DNA of 64,000 nucleotides from Herbiconiux moechotypicola (GTDB lineage Bacteria > Actinomycetota > Actinomycetes > Actinomycetales > Microbacteriaceae). Below are positions 1-8,222 of the stretch, piece by piece. The first letter of the stretch is position 1. Every line of letters starts with the position of its first letter. The translations under genes were made by a program, and so were the position numbers. Where the stretch lies: NCBI RefSeq assembly GCF_024979255.1, contig NZ_JANLCN010000006.1, forward strand, positions 186,001-250,000, written 5' to 3'. Below the pieces are notes generated by a model that saw only the letters and a program-made list of their open reading frames with translations, was not told the origin of the DNA and did not search any database.

Positions 1-16
1 TTAGCCGTGTGGCTAA
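1..16. promoter_or_regulatory. ArsR-type operator overlapping the start codon
   Basis: Perfect inverted repeat TTAGCC-GTGT-GGCTAA at the left edge of the window. The GTG that starts the adjacent ArsR-like gene lies inside it. From general knowledge of ArsR genes paired with SRPBCC genes, similar TTAGCC/GGCTAA sites around the start codon serve as autoregulatory operators. The -35/-10 elements would lie to the left of the window. Confidence 0.65.
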
Positions 17-419
17 GTATGTGGCGGAAGCCGGGGAAGTCGATCGAGCAGTCGATCTCGACCGAGTCTTCGGCGCGCTCGCCGATCCCACTCGCCGGGC
101 GGTGGTGCGGAGGCTCGGCCGTGGTTCGGCCAGCGTGACCGAGCTGGCGGAGCCGTTCGGCATGGCGCTGCCGTCGTTCCTCAAGCACGTGCAGGTGCTC
201 GAGCGCAGCGGATGCATCGCCACGCGCAAGGTCGGGCGCACGCGTGTGTGCACCCTCGAGCCGAGGGTGGTGGTCGTCGCCGAGGACTGGCTCCGGCGCG
301 AGCGGGCCGACTGGGAAGCCCGCACCGATCGTCTCGAGCACTTCGTGCTGGGCGAGCTGGCCGAGCTCGGGCAAGGTCAGGCTTCCGATGCATCCGCCGA
401 CCGAGAGGACACCCCATGA
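9..419 (+). CDS. ArsR-family winged-helix transcriptional regulator
   Basis: A 136-residue repressor of the ArsR/SmtB fold. Residues about 18-90 form the winged helix, with the family signature ALADPTRRAVVRRL followed by the recognition-helix region and a wing near KVGRTRV. There is no clustered Cys/His metal site, so it probably senses something other than a metal; related regulators often form a pair with a downstream SRPBCC protein. The GTG start lies within a perfect palindrome, which implies autorepression. The stop overlaps the next ATG (ATGA), so the two genes are translationally coupled. An in-frame GTG at 21 is a possible alternative start. Confidence 0.85.
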   Translation: MAKYVAEAGEVDRAVDLDRVFGALADPTRRAVVRRLGRGSASVTELAEPFGMALPSFLKHVQVLERSGCIATRKVGRTRVCTLEPRVVVVAEDWLRRERADWEARTDRLEHFVLGELAELGQGQASDASADREDTP

Positions 420-907
420 CCAACCCCGCACCGCTGCACCCCGTCGACCCGGAGCGCGACCTCACGATCTCGCGCCTCATCCGCGCACCGCGTGCATCCG
501 TGTGGCGGGCCTGGGCCGATCCACGTCGCCTGGAGCAGTGGTGGCTGCCGGCGCCGGCGACCTGCCGGGTGGAGGAGCTGGAGCTCTGGCCCGGCGGGGC
601 GTTCGAGACGCGCATGAGCGACGACGGCCGGGAGTTCGGGCCGCACATCAGCGGCTGCATCCTCGTCGCCGAGCCCGAGGAGCGGCTCGTGTTCACGAAT
701 GCGCTGACGGGTGGCTGGCGGCCGGCGCAGGGGTTTATGACCGCGGTGATGACGTTCGAGGCGGTGCCCGAGGGAACGATCTACTCGGCGCGGGTTCTGC
801 ACGGCACGAGGGTCGACCGCGACCTGCACGCGGAGGCGGGATTCGCCGAGGGGTGGGGCACTGTGCTCGGGCAGTTGGCCGAACAGCTGGAGGGGCGGAC
901 GGACTAG
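416..907 (+). CDS. SRPBCC (AHSA1-like) ligand-binding domain protein
   Basis: A 163-residue single-domain protein of the START/Bet v1-like (SRPBCC, AHSA1) superfamily. The first strand and helix carry RLIRAPRASVWRAWADP, followed by LEQWW and the GGAF strand typical of activator-of-Hsp90-like small proteins; the C-terminal long helix ends at GWGTVLGQLAEQLE. It has no signal peptide and is probably cytoplasmic. The start codon overlaps the ArsR stop, so the two are one operon; such pairs are common in actinobacteria and the SRPBCC partner is thought to bind a hydrophobic ligand. The ligand cannot be told from the sequence. Confidence 0.85.
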   Translation: MTNPAPLHPVDPERDLTISRLIRAPRASVWRAWADPRRLEQWWLPAPATCRVEELELWPGGAFETRMSDDGREFGPHISGCILVAEPEERLVFTNALTGGWRPAQGFMTAVMTFEAVPEGTIYSARVLHGTRVDRDLHAEAGFAEGWGTVLGQLAEQLEGRTD

Positions 908-1003
908 CGGCCGGGCGGGCCGGTGAAGCGGGCGGCGGTGTGACGGTAGGCGGTGTTGGCGGTCGGCGGTCGGTCGACCTGCCCCGCGCGACGCGCCCAT
1001 GCG

Positions 1004-1657
1004 CTAGCGGGTGGGGTCGGCGGCACCGGCGCGGCGAGCGGCGCGGCGTTCTCGTCGTGACATCCGCCGCCATCGTTCCTGTTCGGCGGCGAGCGCGTCG
1101 GCGGCTCGTCGTGAGCGCTCCGATCGGCGGTCGCGCCAGGCGGCCACCTCGGTCTCGACGTCGCGGGTGGGGGTGATGACCGGTGGGCCGCCGAGCAGCT
1201 GGCGGCGCGCCTCGATGACGCGGCGGTTGAAGTCGTGGAGGGTGTCTCGCACCTCGCGCTCGGTGTGGAGGCGGTCGAGCCGGTCGTCGAGTTCGGCGTG
1301 CTCGGTGCGGAGGGTGAGGGCGGGTGGTCCCAGGCCGGTGAGCTGCTCGCGTTCGATCTTGCGGCGGATCCACCAGTCGGGATCGTGGCTGGGCCCCAGC
1401 CCGGTGAGGGGTTTCCCGGCGCCGGGGAGGTCGTCGAAGTCGCCGCGGCGCATGGCCTGCCGGATCTGGATCTCCACGAAGTGGGCTCGCTGATCGGCGG
1501 TGGGGGAGCCTGCTTGGCTGCCGATCGGCTCGCGGGCGTCGGGTGCGGCCGCGTCGCCGGTCGCCTCTGTGCTGGAGCTCGACTCGTGGTCGAGTCGCGT
1601 CACCCGGTATCGCGCGGCGTGGAGGCGCGAGTCGCAGGGTTCGCGCGGTGCGGCCAT
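1004..1657 (-). CDS. DUF1992 (DnaJC28-like conserved domain) protein
   Basis: A 217-residue protein with the DUF1992 core at about 60-130: the IRQAMRRGDFDDLPGAGKPL segment followed by WWIRRKIERE. This domain also occurs in DNAJC28 proteins, but no J domain is present here. The C-terminus is a charged, Arg-rich helical region. The function of the family in bacteria is unknown. The gene converges with the SRPBCC gene across 96 bp and stands alone; the next gene on its strand starts beyond a 112-bp gap that contains three tandem GGATGC units at 1714-1731. Confidence 0.75.
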   Translation of the reverse strand: MAAPREPCDSRLHAARYRVTRLDHESSSSTEATGDAAAPDAREPIGSQAGSPTADQRAHFVEIQIRQAMRRGDFDDLPGAGKPLTGLGPSHDPDWWIRRKIEREQLTGLGPPALTLRTEHAELDDRLDRLHTEREVRDTLHDFNRRVIEARRQLLGGPPVITPTRDVETEVAAWRDRRSERSRRAADALAAEQERWRRMSRRERRAARRAGAADPTR

Positions 1658-1769
1658 GTCTCCAGCCTAGGTCGGCGGAGTGGGTCGTGGTCTCGGGTGG
1701 GTCAGGAATCACCGGATGCGGATGCGGATGCGGGGCCGGGGGTGGGGCGGGTCGGCTCCCGGGTGCGGG

Positions 1770-3041
1770 TCACGCCGGAGTGCCTCGCAGGTAGGCATCG
1801 ACCAGGAGCGGCCCACGGATGTCGCGCACGGTGTCGATCAGCCGTTCGACGAGACGTTCGGACACCGTCGAGGCCGCGAGGTCGAACGGACCGAGCAGGG
1901 GGAGCCCACCGCAGCGGATGCGCACCACCTCCCAGCCGACCGCGCGCAGCAGGCGGTCCTTGCGTCGGTCGACAGGCAGCCGGGAGCCGAGATGCTCCAG
2001 CCCGTGCCGGCCGGGTGTGTCGTACTCGACGGCCACGCGGAACTCGTCGAACGCGAAGTCGGGCCACACCTCGAATCGATCGAAGAAGGGCTGGCGCACA
2101 GCGACGGCGTTCCAGCGCAGATCGACCTCGAGCCGCGCCCCGATCCGTTCGCGCAGCTCTGCCTCGGCCGCCGACGCAGGCCGCGGAGCGCGTGCGCTGT
2201 GGAAGGCCTCACCCGGCTTCCGGCGCACGGGCTCGTCCACTTCTGCGCGAGCTGTCTTCGTGCGCCTGTCGGCGACGAGCGCCCTCCGTCGTGATGCTTC
2301 AGCGGGACGGCCACGCCCTGCGGTGGGGAGTTGCGTGGCGGTGGGGCGCTCTGGCGTGCTGACGCCGGTGTGGTCGAGTGCACGTGCGGCGCTCGGGTTC
2401 TCGGCGTGGGTGAGGCCTGCAGCGTGGGTGGGGCCTCTTGGCGTGTCGGTTTCAGTGTCGGTGTTGGTGTCGGCGCCGCTGTTGGGGCCGGTGCCCGCGC
2501 CTGTGGGGTCAGGGTGACGGTTGGGGCGTTCGGATGCGATGGTGCCCCGGGAGTGGTCGATGTGGATGGGGTGGTCGATTTGGATGGGGTGTCCGCTGTG
2601 GGCGGAGAGTTCTGTGTGGGCAGGGAGTTCTGTGTGGGCGGGGAGTTCTGTGTGGGCGGGGAGCTGTGTGCCGGCGGGGAGTTCTGTGTGGGCGGAGCGG
2701 AGTGGCGGTGGGGGAGCCGCTGCGGCGAGGCGTGTGGTCGTGGCACCTCGGGTGCAGTCGGGGCACCAGATCGAACGGCGGCGGGTGTCACCGGGGCGGG
2801 AGCGCTGTTCGGTGGGGGTAGCGACGAAGACATGGCCTGACTCGCACTGCCATGTGAGGTACACATCGGCCGCCGGTGGGATCTGGGTGAGCGCGATGCC
2901 GCGATTGAGATCGGGATGGAACTGGCGCTTCAGTACCGGGTAGCTCGCCCAGTCGTCGCGGAACCGGCCCATGGGATAGGGCACGATCGCTTCTTTCGAC
3001 CGCTGGCGCCTTCTCCACCAGGCGTCGATGCTCTCGGTCAT
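1770..3041 (-). CDS. Zinc-ribbon and DUF559/Vsr-like nuclease-fold protein with internal repeats
   Basis: A 423-residue protein; I place the start at the ATG whose mRNA has GGAGG just upstream, not at the longer open frame. Residues about 1-90 contain a treble-clef/zinc-ribbon element (CESGHVFVATP and IWCPDCTRG). Residues about 95-290 are a low-complexity linker with tandem Pro-Ala-His-Thr-Glu-Leu units. The C-terminal ~120 residues, with FDEFRVAVEYDTPGRHG, KDRLLRAVGWEVVRIR and related strands, resemble a restriction-endonuclease-like (DUF559/Vsr) core. A role in DNA repair or defence is possible but inferred only from the fold. It lies next to a DUF222-HNH gene on the same strand. Confidence 0.7.
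   Translation of the reverse strand: MTESIDAWWRRRQRSKEAIVPYPMGRFRDDWASYPVLKRQFHPDLNRGIALTQIPPAADVYLTWQCESGHVFVATPTEQRSRPGDTRRRSIWCPDCTRGATTTRLAAAAPPPPLRSAHTELPAGTQLPAHTELPAHTELPAHTELSAHSGHPIQIDHPIHIDHSRGTIASERPNRHPDPTGAGTGPNSGADTNTDTETDTPRGPTHAAGLTHAENPSAARALDHTGVSTPERPTATQLPTAGRGRPAEASRRRALVADRRTKTARAEVDEPVRRKPGEAFHSARAPRPASAAEAELRERIGARLEVDLRWNAVAVRQPFFDRFEVWPDFAFDEFRVAVEYDTPGRHGLEHLGSRLPVDRRKDRLLRAVGWEVVRIRCGGLPLLGPFDLAASTVSERLVERLIDTVRDIRGPLLVDAYLRGTPA
2607..2696 (+). repeat. Five tandem 18-bp units inside a coding region
   Basis: Five consecutive 18-bp units beginning GAGTTCTGTGTGGGC, with a degenerate fourth copy. The unit length is a multiple of three, so on the minus strand it encodes the hexapeptide repeat of the zinc-ribbon/nuclease protein without shifting the frame. 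There are no spacers between units, so this is not a CRISPR array. Copy number could vary between strains by slippage. Confidence 0.9.
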
Positions 3042-3123
3042 GCCACCTCCGCGTTGCTCGAGCCCGACGCTAGGCCACACCACCGACAGCGTGAGACCTG
3101 CCGAAAGCGACAGGGTGCGAGAT

Positions 3124-4743
3124 TCAGAACGGAGGCGGGTCGTCGCGAGCACCTTCCGTCTGCGGTGCACCTTCCGTCTGCGGTGTCGGGGGCGGCGGCA
3201 AGCCGGCGCGCGTGGATGGCATGGTCGGCACGCCGGGGCGAGGGGCAGCACCGAACTCCGGAGACGGCGGCACTGAGCGGGGCGTTGTGGTCTCGGGTGG
3301 CATGGGTCGTGGCGCGATGCGGGTTACCACGCCGGGTGGGGAGGTGGTGTAGCGGGAGCCGAGGGGGCTGCTCCAGCGGAGGCGGCGGGTGCCGTCGAGG
3401 GAGTGGGTGACGCGCCAGCCGCCCTCGTGTTTGAGGTGGTGGTGCTTGGTGCAGAGGTGGGCGAGGTTGTCGGCGGTGGTGGTGCCGCCGTGGGCCCAGG
3501 CGATCGTGTGGTCGAGCTCGCAGCGGGCAGCGCGGCGCCCGCAGCCGGGGAAACGGCAGGTCTCGTCGGCGACGGCGAGCACTGTCCGCACGGCAGGTGA
3601 GGCGCTGTATCGCTCGCGCCCTGCACTAGCGGGTATTGCACTGTCGGGCATCGCGCCGTCGGGCATTGCACTGTCGGGCATCGCGCCGTCGAGCAATGTG
3701 CCCTCGGGCATCACACTCCCGGGCATCTGGCCGGCGACGGGGCGGCCGCGGTGGCGGGTGACGAGGGTGGGCTCGCCCGTTTCGGGGTGGAGGAGTGCGC
3801 GGAGGAAGGTGGGCGCGGTTGCAGCGAGTATTCGGGCGGTGTCGGCGTCGAGGGGGCCGTAGCCGTGCAGCTCAGCGACGGCCTCGCGGGAGGAGCGCTC
3901 CGGCACCCCGGCGACGACGGCGGCCGGGACGGTGACGATGACCGAAGGGACGATCCGCGGGCGCTCGCCGCGACCGAGCACGAGATCGGTGAGGGCATCG
4001 CATCGGCGCTGGGCGTGGGTGGACTGCCCGGCGGCATTGGCGGCATCGGATGCGTCGCCACGGCCCGCGCGGGCGATGCGGTCGAGCAGGTCGTCGATCG
4101 CGATCGCCTCGGCTGCCGGCAGGTGGTGGTGCAGGGTGGCCATGCCGTCGGGCTCGGCCGTGAACGCCACGTGCCGTTCTTCACGCGCCTGACGCGCACG
4201 CACCTCGAGGGACTCCGGATGCGCGCGCTCCCGCAGGCGGCGCGCCCGCTCGTCGAAGCGGTGGGCCGGCAGCTCTCTCGCGAGCGGCAGGGCGAGCAGC
4301 TCGAACCCGTGCCGCGCCGACTCGGGCAGCGACCCGGCGTGCGACACGAGGGAGCGGGCGTGGGCGTAGGAGATGGCACCGGTGTCGAGGGCCGACAGGG
4401 TGGCGGGCAGCTGCTCGACGAGACGCTCCGCCTCGTCGAGCAGCCGGATGACCGCGCGCTCGGACCTGTGCAGCGCGCACGCGATCTCGGCCACCAGCGA
4501 GCGACGCACCAGCTCGCGCCGGGTGTCGCGAGCCAGGCCCGCTGCCGCCGGATCGGAGTCGACCAGCCCCACAGCCTCGGCGAGGTGCCGGGCGCGACGC
4601 GCTTCGAGGGCGGCGATCTGCCGTTCGTCGTCGGCGATCCGGCGCAGCAGGGCATCGAGAGGCCGTGTCGGCAGCGGCGCGGTCGAGCGCTCGATCGACG
4701 ACCGCCCCGCGGGCGGCAGTGCGACGAAGACCGGTGTGCTCAT
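3124..4743 (-). CDS. DUF222 / HNH endonuclease (13E12-repeat family)
   Basis: A 539-residue protein. Residues about 30-330 are the helical DUF222 domain, rich in Arg and Glu. The HNH domain lies at about 395-450, with the zinc ligands and catalytic histidine in CRFPGCGRRAARCELDH, then NLAHLCTKHHHLKH. The family is abundant in actinobacterial genomes (the 13E12 repeat family of mycobacteria) and is presumed to be a nuclease, but its biological role is not established. A block of pentapeptides MPDSA/MPDGA precedes the HNH domain and corresponds to a DNA tandem repeat. No terminal inverted repeats or target duplications were seen, so I do not call it mobile. Confidence 0.88.
   Translation of the reverse strand: MSTPVFVALPPAGRSSIERSTAPLPTRPLDALLRRIADDERQIAALEARRARHLAEAVGLVDSDPAAAGLARDTRRELVRRSLVAEIACALHRSERAVIRLLDEAERLVEQLPATLSALDTGAISYAHARSLVSHAGSLPESARHGFELLALPLARELPAHRFDERARRLRERAHPESLEVRARQAREERHVAFTAEPDGMATLHHHLPAAEAIAIDDLLDRIARAGRGDASDAANAAGQSTHAQRRCDALTDLVLGRGERPRIVPSVIVTVPAAVVAGVPERSSREAVAELHGYGPLDADTARILAATAPTFLRALLHPETGEPTLVTRHRGRPVAGQMPGSVMPEGTLLDGAMPDSAMPDGAMPDSAIPASAGRERYSASPAVRTVLAVADETCRFPGCGRRAARCELDHTIAWAHGGTTTADNLAHLCTKHHHLKHEGGWRVTHSLDGTRRLRWSSPLGSRYTTSPPGVVTRIAPRPMPPETTTPRSVPPSPEFGAAPRPGVPTMPSTRAGLPPPPTPQTEGAPQTEGARDDPPPF
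3631..3720. repeat. Six tandem 15-bp units within the HNH gene
   Basis: Six 15-bp units such as GGGCATCGCGCCGTC and GGGCATTGCACTGTC, two types roughly alternating. On the minus strand they encode the pentapeptides MPDGA and MPDSA just before the HNH domain. Frame is kept, so copy-number change would lengthen a linker only. Confidence 0.85.
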
Positions 4744-4844
4744 GAGGACAACTCAACACCATGCCACCGACATCGGCCTGGCCGGCCGCCCAGCCCGACC
4801 GCCGCGGACCCCGGCCGCCGCCGAGCCCGCTCGCCCGCCCAGGC

Positions 4845-6200
4845 CTAACCCGCGACCCCGTCTCCGCCCTCGAGCCCCAGATTCTCCCGCAACGTCGCCC
4901 CCGCGTACCGCGGCGCCAACGCCCCTCGCCGCCGCAACTCCGGCACCAGCAGTTCAGCCAGATCGCCGAACCCCGACGGCGCCGCCAGCGGGCTGGCGAA
5001 CATGTACCCGCCCCGCGACCCCGTCGCCTCGAAGTCGGCCTCCAGCGCATCCGCCACCGACGCCGCGGTGCCGCACAGCGTGTGGTCGAGCCCGGTGGCG
5101 TGCTGCCAGCCGTGCTCGAACAGCTCCTGCCGGCTGAGCGACGCCGAGGCGCCGAGCGACGCCGCGAGCGACCCCACGAACCCGCCCTGCGCGCCGTTCA
5201 CCCGCTGCACCTCGGCCACCAGCTCGCCCACGGTGAACCGCGTCGGCAGCGTGGAGAAGTCGAACCCCACGTTGTGCGAGAGGAACGCCCCGACGGCCTC
5301 CGGGTTCCAGAACGCCGCCACCTCGTCGCGCCGCTCGGCCGCCTCGCGGGCGCTGCGCCCCACGAGCGCCTGCGTCGCCCACAGGATGCCGACCGTGTCG
5401 ACCGCCGACGCCCGCCCGGCGGCGACGAGCGCCGCATCCAGAGCCGCTCGATGCCGCCGTTTGCCCTCGACGCTGCCGCCGAACCCGAACACGAGCTCCA
5501 CGAACTCCGCCGAGGTGGCGATGCCCTTGGGCGAGTTGCCCGCCTGCACGAGCACCGGCTGCCCCTGCGGGCTCGGCATGCTCGCGAGCGGCCCCTTCAC
5601 GCTGAAATAACGCCCGACGTGGTCGATCGGGTGCACCTGCGACGGATCGGCGAACCGTCCCGTCGAGCGGTCGGCCACGATCGCCGAGGCCGGAACCGAC
5701 GCCCACAGCGCCCGGCACACCGCCATGAACTCGGCCATGCGGTCGTAGCGCTCGTCGTGGTCCATGCGCTCGTCGAAGCCGTAGTTGGCCGCATCCGCAC
5801 CCCGCGCCGAGGCCACCACGTTGAACGCGATGCGCCCCCGCGACACGTGGTCGAGCGAGTTGAGCAGGCGGGCGACGGTGAATGGATGCTGGAACGTCGA
5901 CGAGTAGGTGAGCCCGAACCCGATGTGCTCGGTGACGGCGGCCATCGAGGTGACGACGGGGCTCATGTCGTGGCGCGGCCACTGGATGCCCCACTCGACC
6001 GCGGCGTCCATCGATCCGCGCCAGGTGTCGGGGATGCCGCTGCCGTCGCCGAAGAACAGCAGGTCGACCCCGGCCCGCTCGGCGGTGCGGGCGATCTCCT
6101 GGTAGATGCGCACGTCGGGGAAGGATGCGCCCACCCACGACCCGGGGCGCGCCCAGCGGCCCTCGGTGTGCGCAAACGACAGGTCGAACGCGGTGTGCAT
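4845..6200 (-). CDS. LLM-class flavin-dependent monooxygenase, NtaA/SnaA/DszA type
   Basis: A 451-residue bacterial-luciferase-like TIM-barrel enzyme. The segments HTAFDLSFAHTEGRWARPG, LLFFGDGSGIPDTWRG, GLTYSSTFQHPFTVARLLN and GRIAFNVVASARGADAANYG match the nitrilotriacetate/dibenzothiophene-sulfone monooxygenase branch, which uses FMNH2 from a separate reductase to oxygenate C-N or C-S bonds. It is the last gene of the minus-strand run and starts 41 bp after the RutB-like hydrolase. The in-frame upstream extension has no family sequence; the ATG at 6200 matches homologue N-termini. The substrate is not predictable from sequence alone. Confidence 0.88.
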   Translation of the reverse strand: MHTAFDLSFAHTEGRWARPGSWVGASFPDVRIYQEIARTAERAGVDLLFFGDGSGIPDTWRGSMDAAVEWGIQWPRHDMSPVVTSMAAVTEHIGFGLTYSSTFQHPFTVARLLNSLDHVSRGRIAFNVVASARGADAANYGFDERMDHDERYDRMAEFMAVCRALWASVPASAIVADRSTGRFADPSQVHPIDHVGRYFSVKGPLASMPSPQGQPVLVQAGNSPKGIATSAEFVELVFGFGGSVEGKRRHRAALDAALVAAGRASAVDTVGILWATQALVGRSAREAAERRDEVAAFWNPEAVGAFLSHNVGFDFSTLPTRFTVGELVAEVQRVNGAQGGFVGSLAASLGASASLSRQELFEHGWQHATGLDHTLCGTAASVADALEADFEATGSRGGYMFASPLAAPSGFGDLAELLVPELRRRGALAPRYAGATLRENLGLEGGDGVAG

Positions 6201-6241
6201 GCCGCGCTGCTCGCGGGGCTCGCCCACGCCGCCCGCCCCGC

Positions 6242-6994
6242 TCACGAGCGCCACAGCCCCTCGATCTCGTCGCCCGTGCGCACGTCGGCCGTGTTGACCG
6301 CCATCGACGCCAGCGCCCCCGCGTGGAGCTCTGCGGTGTAGGCCGCCGTCGCGTCGGAGGCCACGACGACCGGGTAGTCGTTCTGGAACGCGTCGGTGAC
6401 CGTGGCCTGGATGCAGCACTCCGTGGTGAGCCCGGCCACCGCGAGCCAGCCCGCACCGAGCTCCTCGAGCGAGGCGGCCAGCGCCGTGCCCGCGAACCCG
6501 CTGTAGAAGCGCTTCTGCACCCTCAGCTCCCCGGCCGCCGGCGCGAGGCCGCCCCACCACTCGGCCCCGGGCGAACCGGCCACGCACGGGAACGCATCGG
6601 TGGGGGAGTCGGGCGACCCCGTCTGCAGCCACGCGCTCGAGTGCCACGGGCGGGCGGGATCGTAGGCCAGCTCCACCCACACGACGGGAACGGATGCGGC
6701 ACGCGCGGCGTCGACGAGCGCGACGGTGCGCTGCACGGCGGCCTCGACGGCGGCCAGCCCTGCCGCGTCGACCCCCCAGTCTGCGAGCACCTCGGGGTCG
6801 GCGAAGTCGCGCTGCACGTCGACCACCACGAGCGCGGGCGCACCGAGCGTGCGCAGTGCCTCGCCCCGCGCATCGGTGCCGGCCGGGGTGAGGGGCCCGC
6901 CTTGCGCATCCGTGCTCGTCGTGTTCAGAGACCCGCCGGGCACCTCCGCGCTGCTCGTGCTCGGGGACCCGCCCTGCGCTTCTGCGGCGCTCAC
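6242..6994 (-). CDS. Isochorismatase-family cysteine hydrolase, RutB-like
   Basis: A 250-residue alpha/beta hydrolase-like amidase. The Asp-Lys-Cys triad is visible: D59 in LVVVDVQRDF, K161 in RVQKRFYSGFAGT and C194 in GLTTECCIQATVTDAF. The RYSGF/FYSGF segment and the Thr-x-x-Cys loop match RutB, the ureidoacrylate/peroxyureidoacrylate amidohydrolase of pyrimidine degradation. The first ~48 residues are a low-complexity Gly/Ser/Thr extension with repeated AQGG-like units, so the true start may lie further in. Its GTG start overlaps the stop of the RutA-like gene (GTGA), so the two are tightly coupled, as expected for sequential steps. RutB function itself is not proven. Confidence 0.82.
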   Translation of the reverse strand: MSAAEAQGGSPSTSSAEVPGGSLNTTSTDAQGGPLTPAGTDARGEALRTLGAPALVVVDVQRDFADPEVLADWGVDAAGLAAVEAAVQRTVALVDAARAASVPVVWVELAYDPARPWHSSAWLQTGSPDSPTDAFPCVAGSPGAEWWGGLAPAAGELRVQKRFYSGFAGTALAASLEELGAGWLAVAGLTTECCIQATVTDAFQNDYPVVVASDATAAYTAELHAGALASMAVNTADVRTGDEIEGLWRS

Positions 6995-8199
6995 GCGCCG
7001 GCCACCGCGGCGCCGGAGCCGGACGCAGAGCCGGACGCAGAGCCGGTCGCCGAACCCGTCGCGCCGCTGCCACCGCCCGCTCCGCCGGCCCGCACCGCCT
7101 CCCGCCGCCGCAGCTCCGGCAGCACCTTCTCACCGAACACCGCCATGTCGGTCAGGTAGTCCGGGAAGATGAGCATCAGCCCGTCGAGCTCCGCCGTCTC
7201 CACCACGGCCGTGATGTGGTCGACCACGGTCTCCGGCGACCCCGCCACGTACACGGTCTGGAACGCCTGCTGCCCGTCGGCGCCCTCCGCCCAGGCGAGC
7301 GCCCGCTCCTCGGGCATGCCCCACGAGCGGCGCATGTTGGCCAGCGCGATGCGGTCGAGCCCCCGGCCGTACTCCTCGGCGCGGCGGGCCGCATCCGCGT
7401 CGTCGTCGCCGAGCACGACGGTGAGCATCGTGTACGTGCGCACCGAGCGCCCGAGCGCCGCAGCGCGATCGTGCACGTCGCGCGAGGAGGCCTGCATCTC
7501 CTCCAGGGTGTCGGCGCCGAGGAAGGCGCCGTCGACGTACTGCGCCTGGTAGGCCCGGCCGGTGGCCGAGGTGCCCGCGTTGATGACGGCGGGGCGCGGG
7601 GTCGGATGCGGGCGCGACTGGCAGTCGTCGAGGGTGAAGAACTCGCCCTTGTGGGTGACGGAGTCCTCCGACCAGAGACGGGAGACCAGCTCGGTCCACT
7701 CCGCCGTCATGCGGTAGCGCTCCTCCTTGGTCAGCGGCGTCCACAGGCCCATCTGCTGGAACTCGTCGGCGTACGAGCCGTTCACGATGTTCATACCGGC
7801 CCGGCCGTGGCTGATCTGCTGCAGCGTGGTGAACACCTTCGCCGCGAACGCGGGGTGCTGCATGTTGGCGTGGATGGTGGCCCAGATCTTCACGCGCTCG
7901 GTGGCTTCGGCGATGCCCGCCATCATGGTCATCGACTCGATGGTCTCGCCCCAGTGGTCGGTCTCGCCGCCGAATCCGCGCCACTTCGACATGGCCATCA
8001 CGAAGTCGAGGCCGATCTCCTCGGCCAGGCGCGCGATCGCCTTGTTGTGGTCGTAGTCGGCGGGCGGGTAGGGCGCCGTGGTCGACACCAGCCAGCCGCC
8101 GGCGGCGTTGGGCAGGAAGACCCCGTACTCGCGGGGCCCGGATGCGCGGCGCGCGGCCGGCGCGGCGGGTGCGTGCGTGGTGATGGGTGATGGGGACAT
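6991..8199 (-). CDS. LLM-class flavin monooxygenase, RutA-like
   Basis: A 402-residue luciferase-like monooxygenase that matches RutA (pyrimidine oxygenase) by motif: GVFLPNAAGGWLVSTTAP, the NKAI helix, RGFGGETDHWGETIES, MNIVNGSYADEFQQMG with the Asn and Glu that RutA uses at its flavin, and GEFFTLDDCQSRPHP. RutA opens the uracil ring with a flavin peroxide supplied by a flavin reductase. Start chosen at 8199, with AGGAGAGG upstream. The short proline/alanine tail after about residue 375 is unrelated to RutA. No RutC-RutD-RutE genes and no uracil permease accompany it, so the substrate may not be uracil. Confidence 0.85.
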   Translation of the reverse strand: MSPSPITTHAPAAPAARRASGPREYGVFLPNAAGGWLVSTTAPYPPADYDHNKAIARLAEEIGLDFVMAMSKWRGFGGETDHWGETIESMTMMAGIAEATERVKIWATIHANMQHPAFAAKVFTTLQQISHGRAGMNIVNGSYADEFQQMGLWTPLTKEERYRMTAEWTELVSRLWSEDSVTHKGEFFTLDDCQSRPHPTPRPAVINAGTSATGRAYQAQYVDGAFLGADTLEEMQASSRDVHDRAAALGRSVRTYTMLTVVLGDDDADAARRAEEYGRGLDRIALANMRRSWGMPEERALAWAEGADGQQAFQTVYVAGSPETVVDHITAVVETAELDGLMLIFPDYLTDMAVFGEKVLPELRRREAVRAGGAGGGSGATGSATGSASGSASGSGAAVAGA

Positions 8200-8222
8200 G
8201 GGTGTGCTCGAGCCTCTCCTCC

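Noticed and set aside
2607-2696. Possible CRISPR array
   Set aside because: The units are directly adjacent without spacers, the period is 18 bp, and the repeat is in frame within a coding sequence; no cas genes lie near.
3124-4743. DUF222-HNH gene as part of an intron or insertion element
   Set aside because: No flanking inverted repeats, target duplications, reverse transcriptase or group I/II features were visible. The family is normally chromosomal in actinobacteria.
4845-7133. Fusion of the NtaA-type monooxygenase with a 311-residue upstream domain
   Set aside because: The upstream part is the hydrolase gene read out of frame; the enzyme starts at the ATG at 6200 as in homologues.
6991-8199. 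Assigning the RutA-like and RutB-like genes as true rutA and rutB
   Set aside because: Motifs match, but rutC, rutD, rutE, rutF, a rutG-type uracil permease and a RutR regulator are all absent, so pyrimidine degradation cannot be asserted.
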